A DNA stretch of 64,000 nucleotides from Paenibacillus terrae (GCF_005217525.1 NZ_PNXQ01000014.1:113486-177485); one strand, 5' to 3'. Counted from the first letter of the stretch, positions 54,215-63,944 are shown. Translations and numbers: made by a program. The notes: generated by a model from the letters alone, not told the origin.

Positions 54215-55294
54215 TTGAGTTATGTTGAGCAAGGACGTTATCAAGTTCCGAGAGGCCCCATAGGTCTAATGAGCCGAATGTACAAGCACATTCTCCCTGA
54301 AACGAAGCACGAATTGGCAAATTGGAAACATAAGGCTGAACAGATTCCGGATCCCGAGCTGAGAAGTCAGGCACTTGCAAGCATAGCAGAAAAGACATTT
54401 CACTGTGTAGGCGGAGCGGTGTATGCCGCAGGGAATATGTCTGCCCGGCAGACGTTAATTCCGCTTATTGTGGCGTATCAGACGATTAGCGATTATCTGG
54501 ACAACCTGTGTGATCGCAGCACGTCCATGGATCCGGATGATTTCAGGCTGTTGCATCAGTCTATGCTGGATGCGGTCAACCCGGCAGCCAAGCCAGTGAA
54601 TTATTACGCTTTGCGTCGTGAGCAGGAGGATGGCGGTTATTTGACCGGGCTGGTGACAACCTGTCAGTCTTGTATAAGCAGGCTTCCTGGCTATGAGGCG
54701 GCAATGCCTTACGTTCAGGATCTGGCGGGATTATACACGGATTTGCAAGTTTACAAGCATATTAAACCCGAATTGCGCGAACAAGCGCTACTGGATTGGT
54801 GGTCGGTTCATAAGGGCCGTACACCGGAGCTGCGCTGGAACGAATTTGCTGCTGCTACCGGTTCAACCCTGGGGGTATTTATGCTGTTTCTTGCTGCCAG
54901 CGACCGGCATCTCACGGATGCGGGGGCTGCCTCAATACATGCATCGTATTTTCCACATGTGTGCAGTCTTCATATTTTGCTGGATTATCTAATCGATCAA
55001 GACGAAGACCGGAAGGGCGGAGATCTTAACTTCTGCAATTATTATGAAGATACCGACATGATGCTGGACCGGATCGCCTATGTTGTGAATCGGGCGCGGG
55101 TTGATATTGCAGATGTCCCTGCCAGCTCCTTTCACCGGATGATTATCGAGGGATTGCTGGCGTTATATTTATCCGACCCCAAAGTTAGCGAGCAGCAGGA
55201 AGTGCGCTCGGTTTCGAAACGTTTAATGAAAAACAGTCCGCTCATGCGCTTGTTTTTCTTCTTAAACAGTCGATGGATAAGAAGGCTTTTATGA
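54215..55294 (+). CDS. ytpB: Tetraprenyl-beta-curcumene synthase (DUF2600, YtpB)
   Basis: A 359-residue helical terpene cyclase of the DUF2600 family, which forms tetraprenyl-beta-curcumene, a C35 sesquarterpene, from heptaprenyl diphosphate in Bacillus. Acidic metal-binding motifs are DYLDNLCDR and DYLIDQDED. The start TTG 54215 follows GGAGG by 9 bp; ATG 54197 precedes that site. The downstream squalene-hopene-type cyclase that makes the spore-protective sesquarterpene is not adjacent. It lies 23 bp before pfkA and could share a transcript. Confidence 0.9.
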   Translation: MSYVEQGRYQVPRGPIGLMSRMYKHILPETKHELANWKHKAEQIPDPELRSQALASIAEKTFHCVGGAVYAAGNMSARQTLIPLIVAYQTISDYLDNLCDRSTSMDPDDFRLLHQSMLDAVNPAAKPVNYYALRREQEDGGYLTGLVTTCQSCISRLPGYEAAMPYVQDLAGLYTDLQVYKHIKPELREQALLDWWSVHKGRTPELRWNEFAAATGSTLGVFMLFLAASDRHLTDAGAASIHASYFPHVCSLHILLDYLIDQDEDRKGGDLNFCNYYEDTDMMLDRIAYVVNRARVDIADVPASSFHRMIIEGLLALYLSDPKVSEQQEVRSVSKRLMKNSPLMRLFFFLNSRWIRRLL

Positions 55295-55317
55295 ACATTT
55301 TGAGGAGGTCATAAATC

Positions 55318-56289
55318 ATGACAGCAGTTAAGAAAATCGCAGTATTAACGAGTGGTGGAGATTCACAGGGGATGAACGCCGCAGTTCGCGCCGTTGTGCG
55401 CAGTGGCTTGTATTTTGGACTTGAAGTATTCGGGGTTCAGCGCGGATATCAGGGCCTGTTGAATGATGATATTTTCCCGATGGATTTGAGAAGTGTCGGA
55501 GATATTATCCAACGTGGGGGTACTGTACTTCAATCTGCAAGATGCAAGGAATTTACGACTGAAGAAGGGCAGAAAAAAGGCGCACAAATTTTGCGTGACC
55601 GTGGAATTGATGGTGTAGTCGTGATTGGTGGAGACGGTTCCTATCAAGGGGCTAACAAACTGACCAAGCAAGGAATTAAAACCATGTGTCTTCCAGGTAC
55701 GATTGACAATGACATTTCCTTCACTGACTACACGATTGGTTTTGATACGGCAGTTAGTATCGTAGTGGACGCCATCAACAAGCTGCGTGATACGATGTCA
55801 TCGCATGAGCGTTCTTCTATCGTAGAAGTTATGGGACGTCATTGCGGCGATATTGCTTTGCATGCAGGTCTGGCTTCCGGTGCGGAAACGATTTTGGTAC
55901 CCGAGGTAGAGTTTGACCTGAATGAAGTATCTGATCGGATGAAGCAAAACTTTAAGCATGGCAAACGCCATAGTATCATTATCGTTGCTGAAGGCGCAGG
56001 CAAAGGCGAGACCGTAGCACAGGTAATCCAGGAAAACTGTCCGGATTATGAGCCGCGTGTAACAGTGCTTGGGCACATTCAACGTGGAGGCACACCAACC
56101 GCATTTGACCGTAATCTGGCAAGCCGTTTGGGTGACTTTGCTGTTCGTCAATTGATTGAGGGCGTATCTGACAAGGCTTGTGGAACGATTGACGGCAAGC
56201 TGGTAGCCACAGATATTGATCAGGTCGTAAATACGAAAAAAGAATTCAATATGGAGCTTTACGAGCTGGCTTTGCGCTTGTCCCAGTAA
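55318..56289 (+). CDS. pfkA: ATP-dependent 6-phosphofructokinase
   Basis: A 323-residue glycolytic enzyme. The ATP loop GGDSQGMNAAVRA carries Gln where most PfkA have Pro, and the catalytic segment PGTIDNDI and the sugar loop GGDGSYQGA are normal, as is LGHIQRGGTPTAFDR. GGAGG stands 7 bp before ATG. Unlike Bacillus, pyk does not follow; a DUF3906 gene does. Confidence 0.94.
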   Translation: MTAVKKIAVLTSGGDSQGMNAAVRAVVRSGLYFGLEVFGVQRGYQGLLNDDIFPMDLRSVGDIIQRGGTVLQSARCKEFTTEEGQKKGAQILRDRGIDGVVVIGGDGSYQGANKLTKQGIKTMCLPGTIDNDISFTDYTIGFDTAVSIVVDAINKLRDTMSSHERSSIVEVMGRHCGDIALHAGLASGAETILVPEVEFDLNEVSDRMKQNFKHGKRHSIIIVAEGAGKGETVAQVIQENCPDYEPRVTVLGHIQRGGTPTAFDRNLASRLGDFAVRQLIEGVSDKACGTIDGKLVATDIDQVVNTKKEFNMELYELALRLSQ

Positions 56290-56342
56290 TGAAAGCTGTT
56301 TTAGTAACAAATTGATTCACATTTAGGAATTCTTAAATTCAT

Positions 56343-56372
56343 GCGGATGACTCCAGTCATCCGCTTATTTTT
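56343..56372 (+). terminator. pfkA terminator
   Basis: GCGGATGAC (56343-56351) pairs with GTCATCCGC (56356-56364) around a 4-nt loop, then TTATTTTTT. Confidence 0.88.
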
Positions 56373-56405
56373 TAACATTTAAAGCAGATCTGGAGGAAAT
56401 AAACC

Positions 56406-56609
56406 ATGTATTTGTTCAAAATCGAAGTGGACAGCTCGGAAGGAGCCTTAACGGTTATTCTCGTTGCGGAAAATGAGGAGCAGGCATTCCAGGCTGTAGA
56501 TCAGCATGTGGAGAGACATTTTCTGTATCCTCCGAAACTGAACGAAGTAGCTATTGTGGAGAAAAAAAGAATAGCTTCGGGTACTGCCTATGTCATGGAA
56601 ACACGCTGA
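56406..56609 (+). CDS. DUF3906 small protein
   Basis: A 67-residue protein of the DUF3906 type (MYLFKIEVDSSEGALTVILVAENEEQAF...HVERHF), a compact alpha/beta fold of unknown function found in Bacillales. It is close to pfkA but separated by the terminator. AGGAGG-type site precedes the ATG (GGAGG near 56391). Confidence 0.82.
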   Translation: MYLFKIEVDSSEGALTVILVAENEEQAFQAVDQHVERHFLYPPKLNEVAIVEKKRIASGTAYVMETR

Positions 56610-56619
56610 TACGCAAAGG

Positions 56620-57990
56620 CTAAACAGCCTCTGCGCGTCGTTTATTTTCGGTAAAACGTCGTTGTACAACCAGCAGGCGGAAGAGAAGTGCCACTGCTCC
56701 CGCGGCCAAACCTGTAATCAAGCCAATCCAATAGCCGTAGGGACCAAATGATGTCCAACGTGCGATAATATACCCTACAGGAAGTCCGATAACCCAATAG
56801 GCCAGGAACGTAATCAGAAAGGCCGAATTGACATCCTTATACCCACGCAGTGCTCCTTGAGTAGGTGTAGCAATAGCGTCGGATATTTGAAAGAAAATCG
56901 CATAGAGCAGGAAATGTTGCGTTAACTGAATAACCTGTGGATCGGTGGAGTACAGCCGGGCGACCTGTTCGCCCCAGATCACAAGCACAACAGCCGTGAT
57001 CAATGACAGGCCAATCGCACTGCTGATCCCCATTACGCTGTATATTTTTGCATCCCGCGATCGTCCTGCCCCTGCCTCATACCCAACTAGAATCGTGAGT
57101 GCCATACAAATGCTGAGTGGAATCATATACAGCGTGGATGCAAAGTTCATAGCTGCCTGATGTGCCCCAATTGTTGCCGTATTATAACTGCTCATGAAAA
57201 GGGTAACAGCTGAGAAGACAGCGGTCTCGAAAAAGATCGCAAAGCCGATGGGTACGCCGATTTTGATAAGCTCTTTCCAAGCGCTAGCAGCGATGCCGTA
57301 TATCTTGCTGAAAACCTCGTACTCGGCAAATATCCTTCCCCGATGTGCGGTGATGCCAGCAACAAGCATAACAATCCAGTACGTGGCGGCAGTTGCCACT
57401 CCGGAACCCACACCTCCCAGGCGCGGAAACCCCCAGTTTCCATAAATAAGTAAGTAATTCAACAAGACATTGATGGGTAACGACATCAGTGTGATGGTCA
57501 TTGTAAACCGAGTTTGTCCCAGCGCATCCATAAAGCTCCGAAGGACCGTATAAGCAAAGAGCGGGGCAATGCCGAAGGCCATCGCACAAAGGTAGTACAA
57601 AGCCACATTATGAACCCTCAACTCCAGATTCATTCCGTGGAGAATGGGCTTAACGAGAAAAACACCTGCAATCAGAACAATCATGGATAGAGTGAGTGAA
57701 AGCCACAGCGCCTGAATGACATAGTAAGAAACCTTGTCCTTGCGCTGTGCTCCAACCAATTGCGATACAATAGGGGTAACGGCCATAAGTATTCCGTTGA
57801 GGCCTGTTTGCACGGGTACCCACAGACTCACACCGATGGCTACACCAGCCAAATCGGCAGAAGAAAAGTGTCCTGACATATTAGTATCAAAAAAAGTCAT
57901 CGCGGATAGTGCAAGCTGTGTTACCAGAATAGGGAGCAAAATGTTAAAAAGCTGCTTCCATTTCTGGCTGTTAGTTAGAGTTAATTGCAT
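56620..57990 (-). CDS. MATE family exporter (NorM-like)
   Basis: A 456-residue second MATE antiporter in this window, with 12 predicted helices. FFDTNMSGHFSSADLAGVA and NIVTPIVSQLVGA-type segments (here MAVTPIVSQLVGA) are NorM-like, and the two halves are joined by the HQAAMNFASTLYMIPLS region. It converges on the DUF3906 gene with 10 bp between stops. GAGGAC lies upstream of the ATG. Confidence 0.92.
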   Translation of the reverse strand: MQLTLTNSQKWKQLFNILLPILVTQLALSAMTFFDTNMSGHFSSADLAGVAIGVSLWVPVQTGLNGILMAVTPIVSQLVGAQRKDKVSYYVIQALWLSLTLSMIVLIAGVFLVKPILHGMNLELRVHNVALYYLCAMAFGIAPLFAYTVLRSFMDALGQTRFTMTITLMSLPINVLLNYLLIYGNWGFPRLGGVGSGVATAATYWIVMLVAGITAHRGRIFAEYEVFSKIYGIAASAWKELIKIGVPIGFAIFFETAVFSAVTLFMSSYNTATIGAHQAAMNFASTLYMIPLSICMALTILVGYEAGAGRSRDAKIYSVMGISSAIGLSLITAVVLVIWGEQVARLYSTDPQVIQLTQHFLLYAIFFQISDAIATPTQGALRGYKDVNSAFLITFLAYWVIGLPVGYIIARWTSFGPYGYWIGLITGLAAGAVALLFRLLVVQRRFTENKRRAEAV

Positions 57991-58084
57991 TTTTATGTCC
58001 TCACTTACTTGGAGTTATCAATCGAATATATCATAACATGTCAAGTATTTATTGTAAGGGATGCGGCAGCATTTGAACAGCAAC

Positions 58085-58123
58085 AAAAAAGACTGTACCC
58101 ATGATCAAACGAATGGGACAGCC
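58085..58123 (-). terminator. Terminator of the glycosidase-like gene
   Basis: On the minus strand GGCTGTCCC pairs with GGGTACAGTC (one bulge), followed by T6 (58090-58085). Confidence 0.7.
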
Positions 58124-58186
58124 TTCGAAACTTCTAAATCATTGGGTGTATTTCTTAAAATTAATAATAAGACCGGGATATATGGA

Positions 58187-59365
58187 TTATTTGTACGTTA
58201 CTCCGCTCGTATAGCGGTTTGTAGCATTCCAGAGTAAATATTCATCCACTTTCATGTCCTTAAGCGCTCGAATTTGATCCTCAACCTGGGTTTTACCATA
58301 TTTGGCATAATGACCGTTTCCCAACCAGCTTGCGGTAAAATCCTGAATCCATGGACGAATGATCGGTTTCAGCTTGCCTGTCGGGTCAAGCTTTTTGTGC
58401 GTATCCGCCATCGAACCCTTAATGGTCTGGTACGGATTTTTGTCGGGGTCCTTTACACCGAACCAGCCTGTAGTATAGTGACTAGGATAGATCATAGGAG
58501 AAATGACATCCACGTTTTCCGAAATTTTGGCGAAATCCTGTCCGATTCCCTCTGCAGCAGGAACGGAAGCGGCATACCCGAAAATATCTACCGATACCCG
58601 CACACCCAGTGGAGCAAGCTCTTTACGGGCATATTGCACGAACTCAGCGACCACATCTACACGTGATTGATCGGATTTGGTATATTTCAACTTGTCCGCT
58701 CTTTTCTCAAAGCCTTCAGGGAAACGTACATAGTCAAACTGAATTTCCTTGAAGCCCAGCTTTGCCACCTCCCTGGCGATAGCAATATTATAATCCCAAA
58801 CCTCTTTATTGTAGGGATTAACGAACCCGTCTCCCTTGCCGTTTTTCCAGACAGAGCCGTCAGGATTACGGAAGGACATTTCGGGATTCTTGTTGGCTAA
58901 TACCGTATCTTTAAAAACAACAATACGGGCAATTGGGTAAACGTTATGCTTTTTCAATCGCTCCATCAAACCGGAGATATCCCGAATGAATTTTTGCGGC
59001 TTACCCAATTTCAGCAATTCGGGATTGGTCGTTGGATAGGTGATGTAGCCTGCATCATCTTTAATATCAATAACCATGGAATTGAGCTCTGTCTTGTCTA
59101 GCAGTTCAAGCAACTGGGTCATACGTGAACCGCCTGCGCTATAAGCCGTGACATAAATCCCCTTGATAGCAGGAGTCGTCGGCTGGGGGTCAATTTTAAC
59201 TGGAGGATTGGATGCATCCACCTTCAGATCACTTTGTTGGGCCTGAATCATCGCGCTGTTGATTGTCGTTGCCACCGTATCTTTTACATTTGGGCCGTTG
59301 ACTGATTGTGTCTCGTTTCCGCCCATTCCTATTGCCAATAGCATAATTGCCCAAATCATACTCAT
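58187..59365 (-). CDS. Putative glycoside hydrolase (DUF4015)
   Basis: A 392-residue protein with the DUF4015 TIM-barrel: KGIYVTAYSAGGSRMTQLLEL, IDIKDDAGYITYPT, GFKEIQFDYVRFPEG, SVDIFGY and SPMIYPSHY. These match a putative glycosidase family often secreted in Firmicutes; substrate unknown. The N-terminus has a short hydrophobic stretch without the usual positive charges, so its export signal is doubtful. GGGAGAG precedes the ATG by 9 bp. Confidence 0.88.
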   Translation of the reverse strand: MSMIWAIMLLAIGMGGNETQSVNGPNVKDTVATTINSAMIQAQQSDLKVDASNPPVKIDPQPTTPAIKGIYVTAYSAGGSRMTQLLELLDKTELNSMVIDIKDDAGYITYPTTNPELLKLGKPQKFIRDISGLMERLKKHNVYPIARIVVFKDTVLANKNPEMSFRNPDGSVWKNGKGDGFVNPYNKEVWDYNIAIAREVAKLGFKEIQFDYVRFPEGFEKRADKLKYTKSDQSRVDVVAEFVQYARKELAPLGVRVSVDIFGYAASVPAAEGIGQDFAKISENVDVISPMIYPSHYTTGWFGVKDPDKNPYQTIKGSMADTHKKLDPTGKLKPIIRPWIQDFTASWLGNGHYAKYGKTQVEDQIRALKDMKVDEYLLWNATNRYTSGVTYK

Positions 59366-59596
59366 TTCTTAACTCTCTCCCTTATGTATGTCGCTTACCT
59401 GATTATACGTAAAGTTATGTATCGAAAAAACAACACGGTTGTAACCAATGCTGGAATCATCAGGCACAGTCTTACATGATTAACCCAACCCGTGTCCATT
59501 GAATCCGTAAAATGGCATAAATAATGCCGCTTTCTTCGTGGCTGCGGACTGCAACCGGAAGGAGCGGCACTTGGTGGAGAGATTTAATGAAGATGT

Positions 59597-59791
59597 TTAC
59601 TGAAGATACGTATTGTCCTGATGCTCACAAATACTGTACTGAATAATTTCGAGCGCATCCGTGGGCTTGAGAATGGCCATCCCGTCCCGAAGTACAATCA
59701 TCGAGTTCAGCTCATTCTTTTTGAGAAACGGGAGCATTTCTGGATACCACCTCAAGACAATGTCGGACAGTTTTACCGTTTCCATTTCCAC
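59597..59791 (-). CDS. Small orphan protein
   Basis: A 64-residue soluble protein with no known motif (VKLSDIVLRWYPEMLPF and IVLRDGMAILKPTDALEI). The chosen GTG 59791 follows AGGAAAGG by 9 bp; GTG 59800 and ATG 59785 are alternatives. It has no operon partner. Confidence 0.55.
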   Translation of the reverse strand: MEMETVKLSDIVLRWYPEMLPFLKKNELNSMIVLRDGMAILKPTDALEIIQYSICEHQDNTYLQ

Positions 59792-59957
59792 AAAAATCAC
59801 CCTTTCCTGCTCGGAATCATTCCATCAGAATCATTCGGTACGAATCGGAAAAGCAAAGTGCCTGTGAAATAGCAGGTAAAGCTGGTCTTTATATAGTATG
59901 GGAACAGCGCACGTATAGTGTACCACAGAAACGACATTTTGACACTTGGGTTCGTGC

Positions 59958-60779
59958 TTATCTTCGACGGAAAGAGCCCATAACTCCTACTGTTTCCACG
60001 ATATTAACGAAAGCAGAGGGATCCACTTGCTTAATAATGCGTTTCAGTTCTGCCAGCTCGTAGCGTGTTGTAACTGTCATCAGCATATCCTTTTCAGTAT
60101 GAGAAAATGCACCTTCAATTTTAATTTTACTGACTCCACGTGGAGTCGTCAGCATTCGGCTGAGCAATTTCTCAGTATGCTCTGTGATGATGTAAACGGT
60201 TATTTTGGTGTGGCTCACATAAATCTGATCCAGCACCTTGCCGGTCACGAAAATGGATAACATGGATGCAAGGGCAATATTCCAGTCTTGATTCAGATAT
60301 CCCGCTGCCAGAATAACCAGTCCATTCAAACCGACGATCACGGTCCCTACAGGGAAATCGCGGTAACGGGTGACAATGGAGCCGATAATGTCAAAGCCGC
60401 CAGTAGATCCTCCCACCCGAAAGGAGATCCCTGCTCCAACGCCAATCAACACTCCACCAAAAACGGAGGCAAGCAGCGTATCTTTAACGAGAGCTTGCAC
60501 TGGAATCCAGGCCAAAATCCATGTTGTAGCGACAACAGATAAAATACTCATACTAATAAATCGCTTGCCTAAAATAAACCAGCCAGCAATAAGCATCGGG
60601 ATGTTCAGAACAAAATACATCACGCTGATATCGAATTTTGTAAAGTAGCCAATTAACATGGAAAGCCCTGCTACTCCGCCGCTCAGCAGGTGGTGGGGCA
60701 CGAGAAACAGATTAAAACCGCTTGCTATAGCAGCGGCCCCCAAAATGACAACAAAACAGTTTAACACTATTTTTAACAA
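59958..60779 (-). CDS. YitT family membrane protein
   Basis: A 273-residue protein with about five N-terminal helices (YitT domain; GVAGLSMLIGYFTKFD and GGSTGGFDIIGSIV) and a C-terminal DUF2179 ferredoxin-like domain. The family is widespread in Firmicutes; function is unknown. The start is TTG 60779 with GAGGTG 9 bp upstream. Confidence 0.9.
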   Translation of the reverse strand: MLKIVLNCFVVILGAAAIASGFNLFLVPHHLLSGGVAGLSMLIGYFTKFDISVMYFVLNIPMLIAGWFILGKRFISMSILSVVATTWILAWIPVQALVKDTLLASVFGGVLIGVGAGISFRVGGSTGGFDIIGSIVTRYRDFPVGTVIVGLNGLVILAAGYLNQDWNIALASMLSIFVTGKVLDQIYVSHTKITVYIITEHTEKLLSRMLTTPRGVSKIKIEGAFSHTEKDMLMTVTTRYELAELKRIIKQVDPSAFVNIVETVGVMGSFRRR

Positions 60780-60841
60780 CGTTTTTTCACCTCATTTAAA
60801 ATATACGGAAAGCAACTTGCTGGTATTCATGAATTGTTTTG

Positions 60842-60850
60842 TGCTATAAT
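60842..60850 (+). promoter_or_regulatory. Extended -10 promoter of cshA
   Basis: TGCTATAAT. The start would lie near 60857, leaving about 250 nt of leader before cshA. A -35 is not evident. Confidence 0.5.
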
Positions 60851-61104
60851 GCGATGTGGATATTCTTGAGTAGGGACCTTCTGTCCAGAGAAACACTTAA
60901 AATTTAAACTGTTTTAAAAAGGATAAATTCGTTTAAGATGTATCGGATAAGGTTACCCGAGTTTATACAGAATGATGCAGTTATAGGCCTAAATAAACTG
61001 TTACTGTATTGGGAAAACCTATACAATAATATCGCTACTTAAGAATACAGACAACATTGTGGATTGTCCACCACATCCACCATTATGAAGGAGTTTGAAT
61101 AAAT
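60851..61104 (+). other. Long untranslated leader of cshA
   Basis: No open frame with a ribosome binding site lies here. Just before the GAAGGAG site, GTGG-ATTGT-CCAC and the competing GTGGAT...ATCCAC can form, giving two exclusive hairpins at 61059-61080. Long, foldable leaders are common for cold-induced RNA helicases, so control at the RNA level is plausible. Confidence 0.4.
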
Positions 61105-62694
61105 TTGACGACATTTGCAGAATTTAATCTTGAACCGAAAGTACTTGAGGCGATTACAGAGCTTGGTTTTGAAGAAGCGACGCCGATTCAATCCCAATCC
61201 ATTCCTCTTGCGCTGCAAGGAAGAGACATGATTGGCCAAGCCCAAACAGGTACAGGTAAAACCGCAGCTTTTGGTATTCCATTGATCAGCAAAATCTCTA
61301 GAAACGACGACAAAATCAGAGCACTGATTATGGCACCTACACGTGAGCTTGCCATTCAGGTAGCTGAAGAAATCGAAAAGCTGTCCCGCTTCAAAGGCCT
61401 TCGCACCCTGCCGATCTATGGCGGTCAAGATATCGTGCGCCAGATTCGCGCTTTGAAAAAGAAACCTCAAATTATCATTGGTACACCAGGTCGCTTGCTC
61501 GACCATATTAACCGCAAAACCATCAAGCTGGAAGACGTAAACACCGTTGTTTTGGATGAAGCGGATGAAATGTTGGATATGGGCTTTATGGAAGATATCC
61601 AATCCATTCTGAAGCAGGTTCCGGACGAGCGTCAAACGATGCTTTTCTCGGCTACGATGCCTCCTAATATCAAAAGACTGGCTGAACAATTCCTCAAAAA
61701 CCCTGAGCATGTTTCAGTTATCCCTAAACAAGTTAGTGCTCCACTGATTGATCAGGCCTACATTGAAGTTCCTGAACGTCAAAAATTCGAAGCTTTGAGC
61801 CGTTTGATCGACATGGAATCTCCAGAACTTGCTATCGTATTTGGTCGCACCAAGCGTCGGGTAGACGAGCTGGCTGAAGCTCTGCAAAAACGTGGATATT
61901 CCGCTGACGGTTTGCATGGTGACTTGTCTCAGAACCAACGTGATGCTGTAATGCGCAAATTCCGCGATGGAAGCATTGACGTGCTCGTAGCAACTGATGT
62001 AGCTGCCCGTGGTTTGGACGTTTCCGGTGTATCTCACGTTGTGAATTTTGACCTTCCGCAAGATCCGGAAAGCTATGTTCACCGTATTGGACGTACTGGA
62101 CGTGCAGGTAAAGAAGGGGAAGCATGGTCTTTCGTAACGCCTCGTGAAATTGATCATCTGCATTTCATTGAACGCGTAACTCGTCACCGTATTGCGCGTA
62201 AGCCGCTTCCAACCTTGGCTGAAGCTTTGGAAGGCAAACAACGCATCATCGCAGAACGTCTCCTAGAGGCTGTAGAAAGCGGTGAGCTGAACGAATACAA
62301 AGGCTTAGCTATTCAAATGCTGGAGCAGTATGACTCCGTACAACTTCTCTCCGCAGCTTTGAAGCTTATGACTGGCGAGAAAAGAGAAGCGTCTATTGAA
62401 CTGACTCCGGAAGATCCAATTCGTGCAAAACGTCGTAAACCGGATGTTCGTTCCGGCGGACGCAAGCCGTCTAACTACAGCGGACGCAGTAACGGTGGTT
62501 ATAACTCCAATCGTACTGGCGGCAGCGGTAGTGGCAGCAAAGGCGGATATGGTGGCTACAACCGTGGCGGCAAAGAAGGCGGTAGCTACAACCGTGATTC
62601 CGCAAGCCGCAATAGCGGAGATCGCAGACCACGTCCAAGCAATAGCGGAGAAACTCGTCGTCCTGCAAGACGCGATGATTCCTCTTCTGAATAA
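61105..62694 (+). CDS. cshA: DEAD-box RNA helicase CshA
   Basis: A 529-residue RNA helicase. Motifs in order: Q ([14 protein letters not shown]), I AQTGTGKT, Ia PTRELA, II DEAD, III SAT and [12 protein letters not shown]. The C-terminal tail (about 440-529) is rich in Gly, Arg, Ser and Tyr ([15 protein letters not shown]), a flexible RNA-binding extension. The start is TTG 61105 after GAAGGAG. It should act in cold adaptation, ribosome assembly and mRNA decay. A terminator follows. Confidence 0.95.
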   Translation: MTTFAEFNLEPKVLEAITELGFEEATPIQSQSIPLALQGRDMIGQAQTGTGKTAAFGIPLISKISRNDDKIRALIMAPTRELAIQVAEEIEKLSRFKGLRTLPIYGGQDIVRQIRALKKKPQIIIGTPGRLLDHINRKTIKLEDVNTVVLDEADEMLDMGFMEDIQSILKQVPDERQTMLFSATMPPNIKRLAEQFLKNPEHVSVIPKQVSAPLIDQAYIEVPERQKFEALSRLIDMESPELAIVFGRTKRRVDELAEALQKRGYSADGLHGDLSQNQRDAVMRKFRDGSIDVLVATDVAARGLDVSGVSHVVNFDLPQDPESYVHRIGRTGRAGKEGEAWSFVTPREIDHLHFIERVTRHRIARKPLPTLAEALEGKQRIIAERLLEAVESGELNEYKGLAIQMLEQYDSVQLLSAALKLMTGEKREASIELTPEDPIRAKRRKPDVRSGGRKPSNYSGRSNGGYNSNRTGGSGSGSKGGYGGYNRGGKEGGSYNRDSASRNSGDRRPRPSNSGETRRPARRDDSSSE

Positions 62695-62713
62695 GAATTG
62701 AATAACAGGAAAG

Positions 62714-62742
62714 CCGAAGTGAATTCTCGCTTCGGTTTTTTT
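62714..62742 (+). terminator. cshA terminator
   Basis: CCGAAGTG pairs with CGCTTCGG (one wobble), followed by T7. Confidence 0.88.
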
Positions 62743-62916
62743 GCTATGAACTCAATGAGTATAAAATTTCTTAGCAATCTGCTTCGATTCCCGAAGTATT
62801 GATTTCACTGGCGCATTGGGGATGATATACGGTATGATATAGTCAACAGCCGGAATTTACAGGCACAGCAACATGAGCCGTGGAACTGCCAAGGCTTGCG
62901 GAGGGAGAGGCTAACG

Positions 62917-63684
62917 TTGGAGTTTAAAGGAGCTATGGGTGGTATTTATCGCCTGACTGAATGGATTACCCGACTGGCGGCTACCAATTTGTTATGGGTG
63001 TTATGCTCGTCGCCTTTTATGTTCTGCCTCATACTCAAACTACTTGTGATGAATCAGAACTTGGTTAATGAATCTTTACAAATGAATTGGGCGATGGCTT
63101 TTTTGGCACCGCTTACTTTATTCCCGGCTACATCGGCCATGTTTAGCGTTGTTCGCAAATGGGTAATGGGCGATACGGATTTAGGTGTGTTTCGTACTTT
63201 TTTTAAAGGATACAAGGAAAACTACAAGCAGAGCCTGATTGGAGGCATCTTTTACACGCTGCTGTTTGTCATTATGTATGTGGATTATACCGTGTATATG
63301 ACGCAGCTCAGCAATTTGCAAATTGTAGGCATTATCATGCTTATTCTCATCATTATTTTGCTCGTATCCATGTTTAACTTTTTCTCGATGGTTGCTCATT
63401 ATCATATGTCCATCGGACAACTGATCAAAAATGCGGTCTTGCTGACGCTCATTCGACCGTTCCGTGTATTTTCTACTATGCTCGGTAGCGCGGTTGTTAT
63501 CTTTATTGGGGCCAAATACCCTGTGCTGTTTTTGTTCTTCATTGGTAGTGTGGTGGCCTGGTTCGCATTCTTTAATTTTTATGGAACGTTCCTCAAAATG
63601 CAGGATCAGATGGAAAAGATGAAACAGAAAGACGAAGAGGAAGCAAGCACGAAAGACAAGAAAAGTGATAACCTCCAAAAATAA
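62917..63684 (+). CDS. DUF624 (YesL-like) membrane protein
   Basis: A 255-residue protein with five to six helices and the DUF624 opening (YRLTEWITRLAATNLLWVLCSSPF) and MGDTDLGVFRTFFKGYKENYKQS loop. YesL-type proteins are often next to sugar ABC importers; here no importer lies beside it. TTG 62917 follows GGAGGGAGAGG; an in-frame TTG at 62896 is inside the ribosome binding site. The C-terminus is a charged Lys/Glu tail. Confidence 0.9.
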   Translation: MEFKGAMGGIYRLTEWITRLAATNLLWVLCSSPFMFCLILKLLVMNQNLVNESLQMNWAMAFLAPLTLFPATSAMFSVVRKWVMGDTDLGVFRTFFKGYKENYKQSLIGGIFYTLLFVIMYVDYTVYMTQLSNLQIVGIIMLILIIILLVSMFNFFSMVAHYHMSIGQLIKNAVLLTLIRPFRVFSTMLGSAVVIFIGAKYPVLFLFFIGSVVAWFAFFNFYGTFLKMQDQMEKMKQKDEEEASTKDKKSDNLQK

Positions 63685-63702
63685 AACAGATTTCTCCTGG
63701 CA

Positions 63703-63731
63703 TTTACTTTCCAAGTGAGAAGCGCTATAAT
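63703..63731 (+). promoter_or_regulatory. Promoter of the 6S-like RNA
   Basis: TTTACT (63703-63708), 17-bp spacer, consensus TATAAT (63726-63731). It predicts a start near 63738. Confidence 0.75.
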
Positions 63732-63737
63732 AAGGTC

Positions 63738-63944
63738 ACATCCTGCGATGCACGTTACGATCATTTGTTGTTTTGAACCAATGACAATGTCTAGGGAGAC
63801 CAATACGGGTGGACAGCTGAAAAGCCCTGTCAATTTTGACAAGGGGACTTCAAAAGTTTGTCCTGCGGTCACCCACCTGCTAAAGCAGGTTCAGAAGACG
63901 CTATGGTCGGACGGCATCGGCGGGTACTCAATGACGTAATCAAC
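63738..63944 (+). ncRNA. ssrS: 6S RNA (SsrS) candidate
   Basis: About 205 nt with its own promoter and terminator and no supported gene. The ends pair (GTTACG-A-TCATTTG near 63757-63770 with CAATGACGTAAT near 63929-63940), forming the closing stem. A long apical rod follows: GGGTGGACAG with its partner near TTTGTCC...CACCC, and inside it AAGCCCTGTCAA / TTGACAAGGGG. The 3' strand of the central bubble holds a small hairpin CCTGC-TAAA-GCAGG (63884-63898), as in Bacillus 6S-1. The segment TGTTTTGAACCAATGACAA also resembles the Firmicute 6S element. It would bind the sigma-A holoenzyme and act as a promoter mimic. No covariance search was possible. Confidence 0.75.

Noticed and set aside
63715-63939. 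Plus-strand open frame of 74 codons across the 6S-like RNA
   Set aside because: Its start overlaps the promoter, no ribosome binding site is present, and the sequence is better explained as structured RNA.
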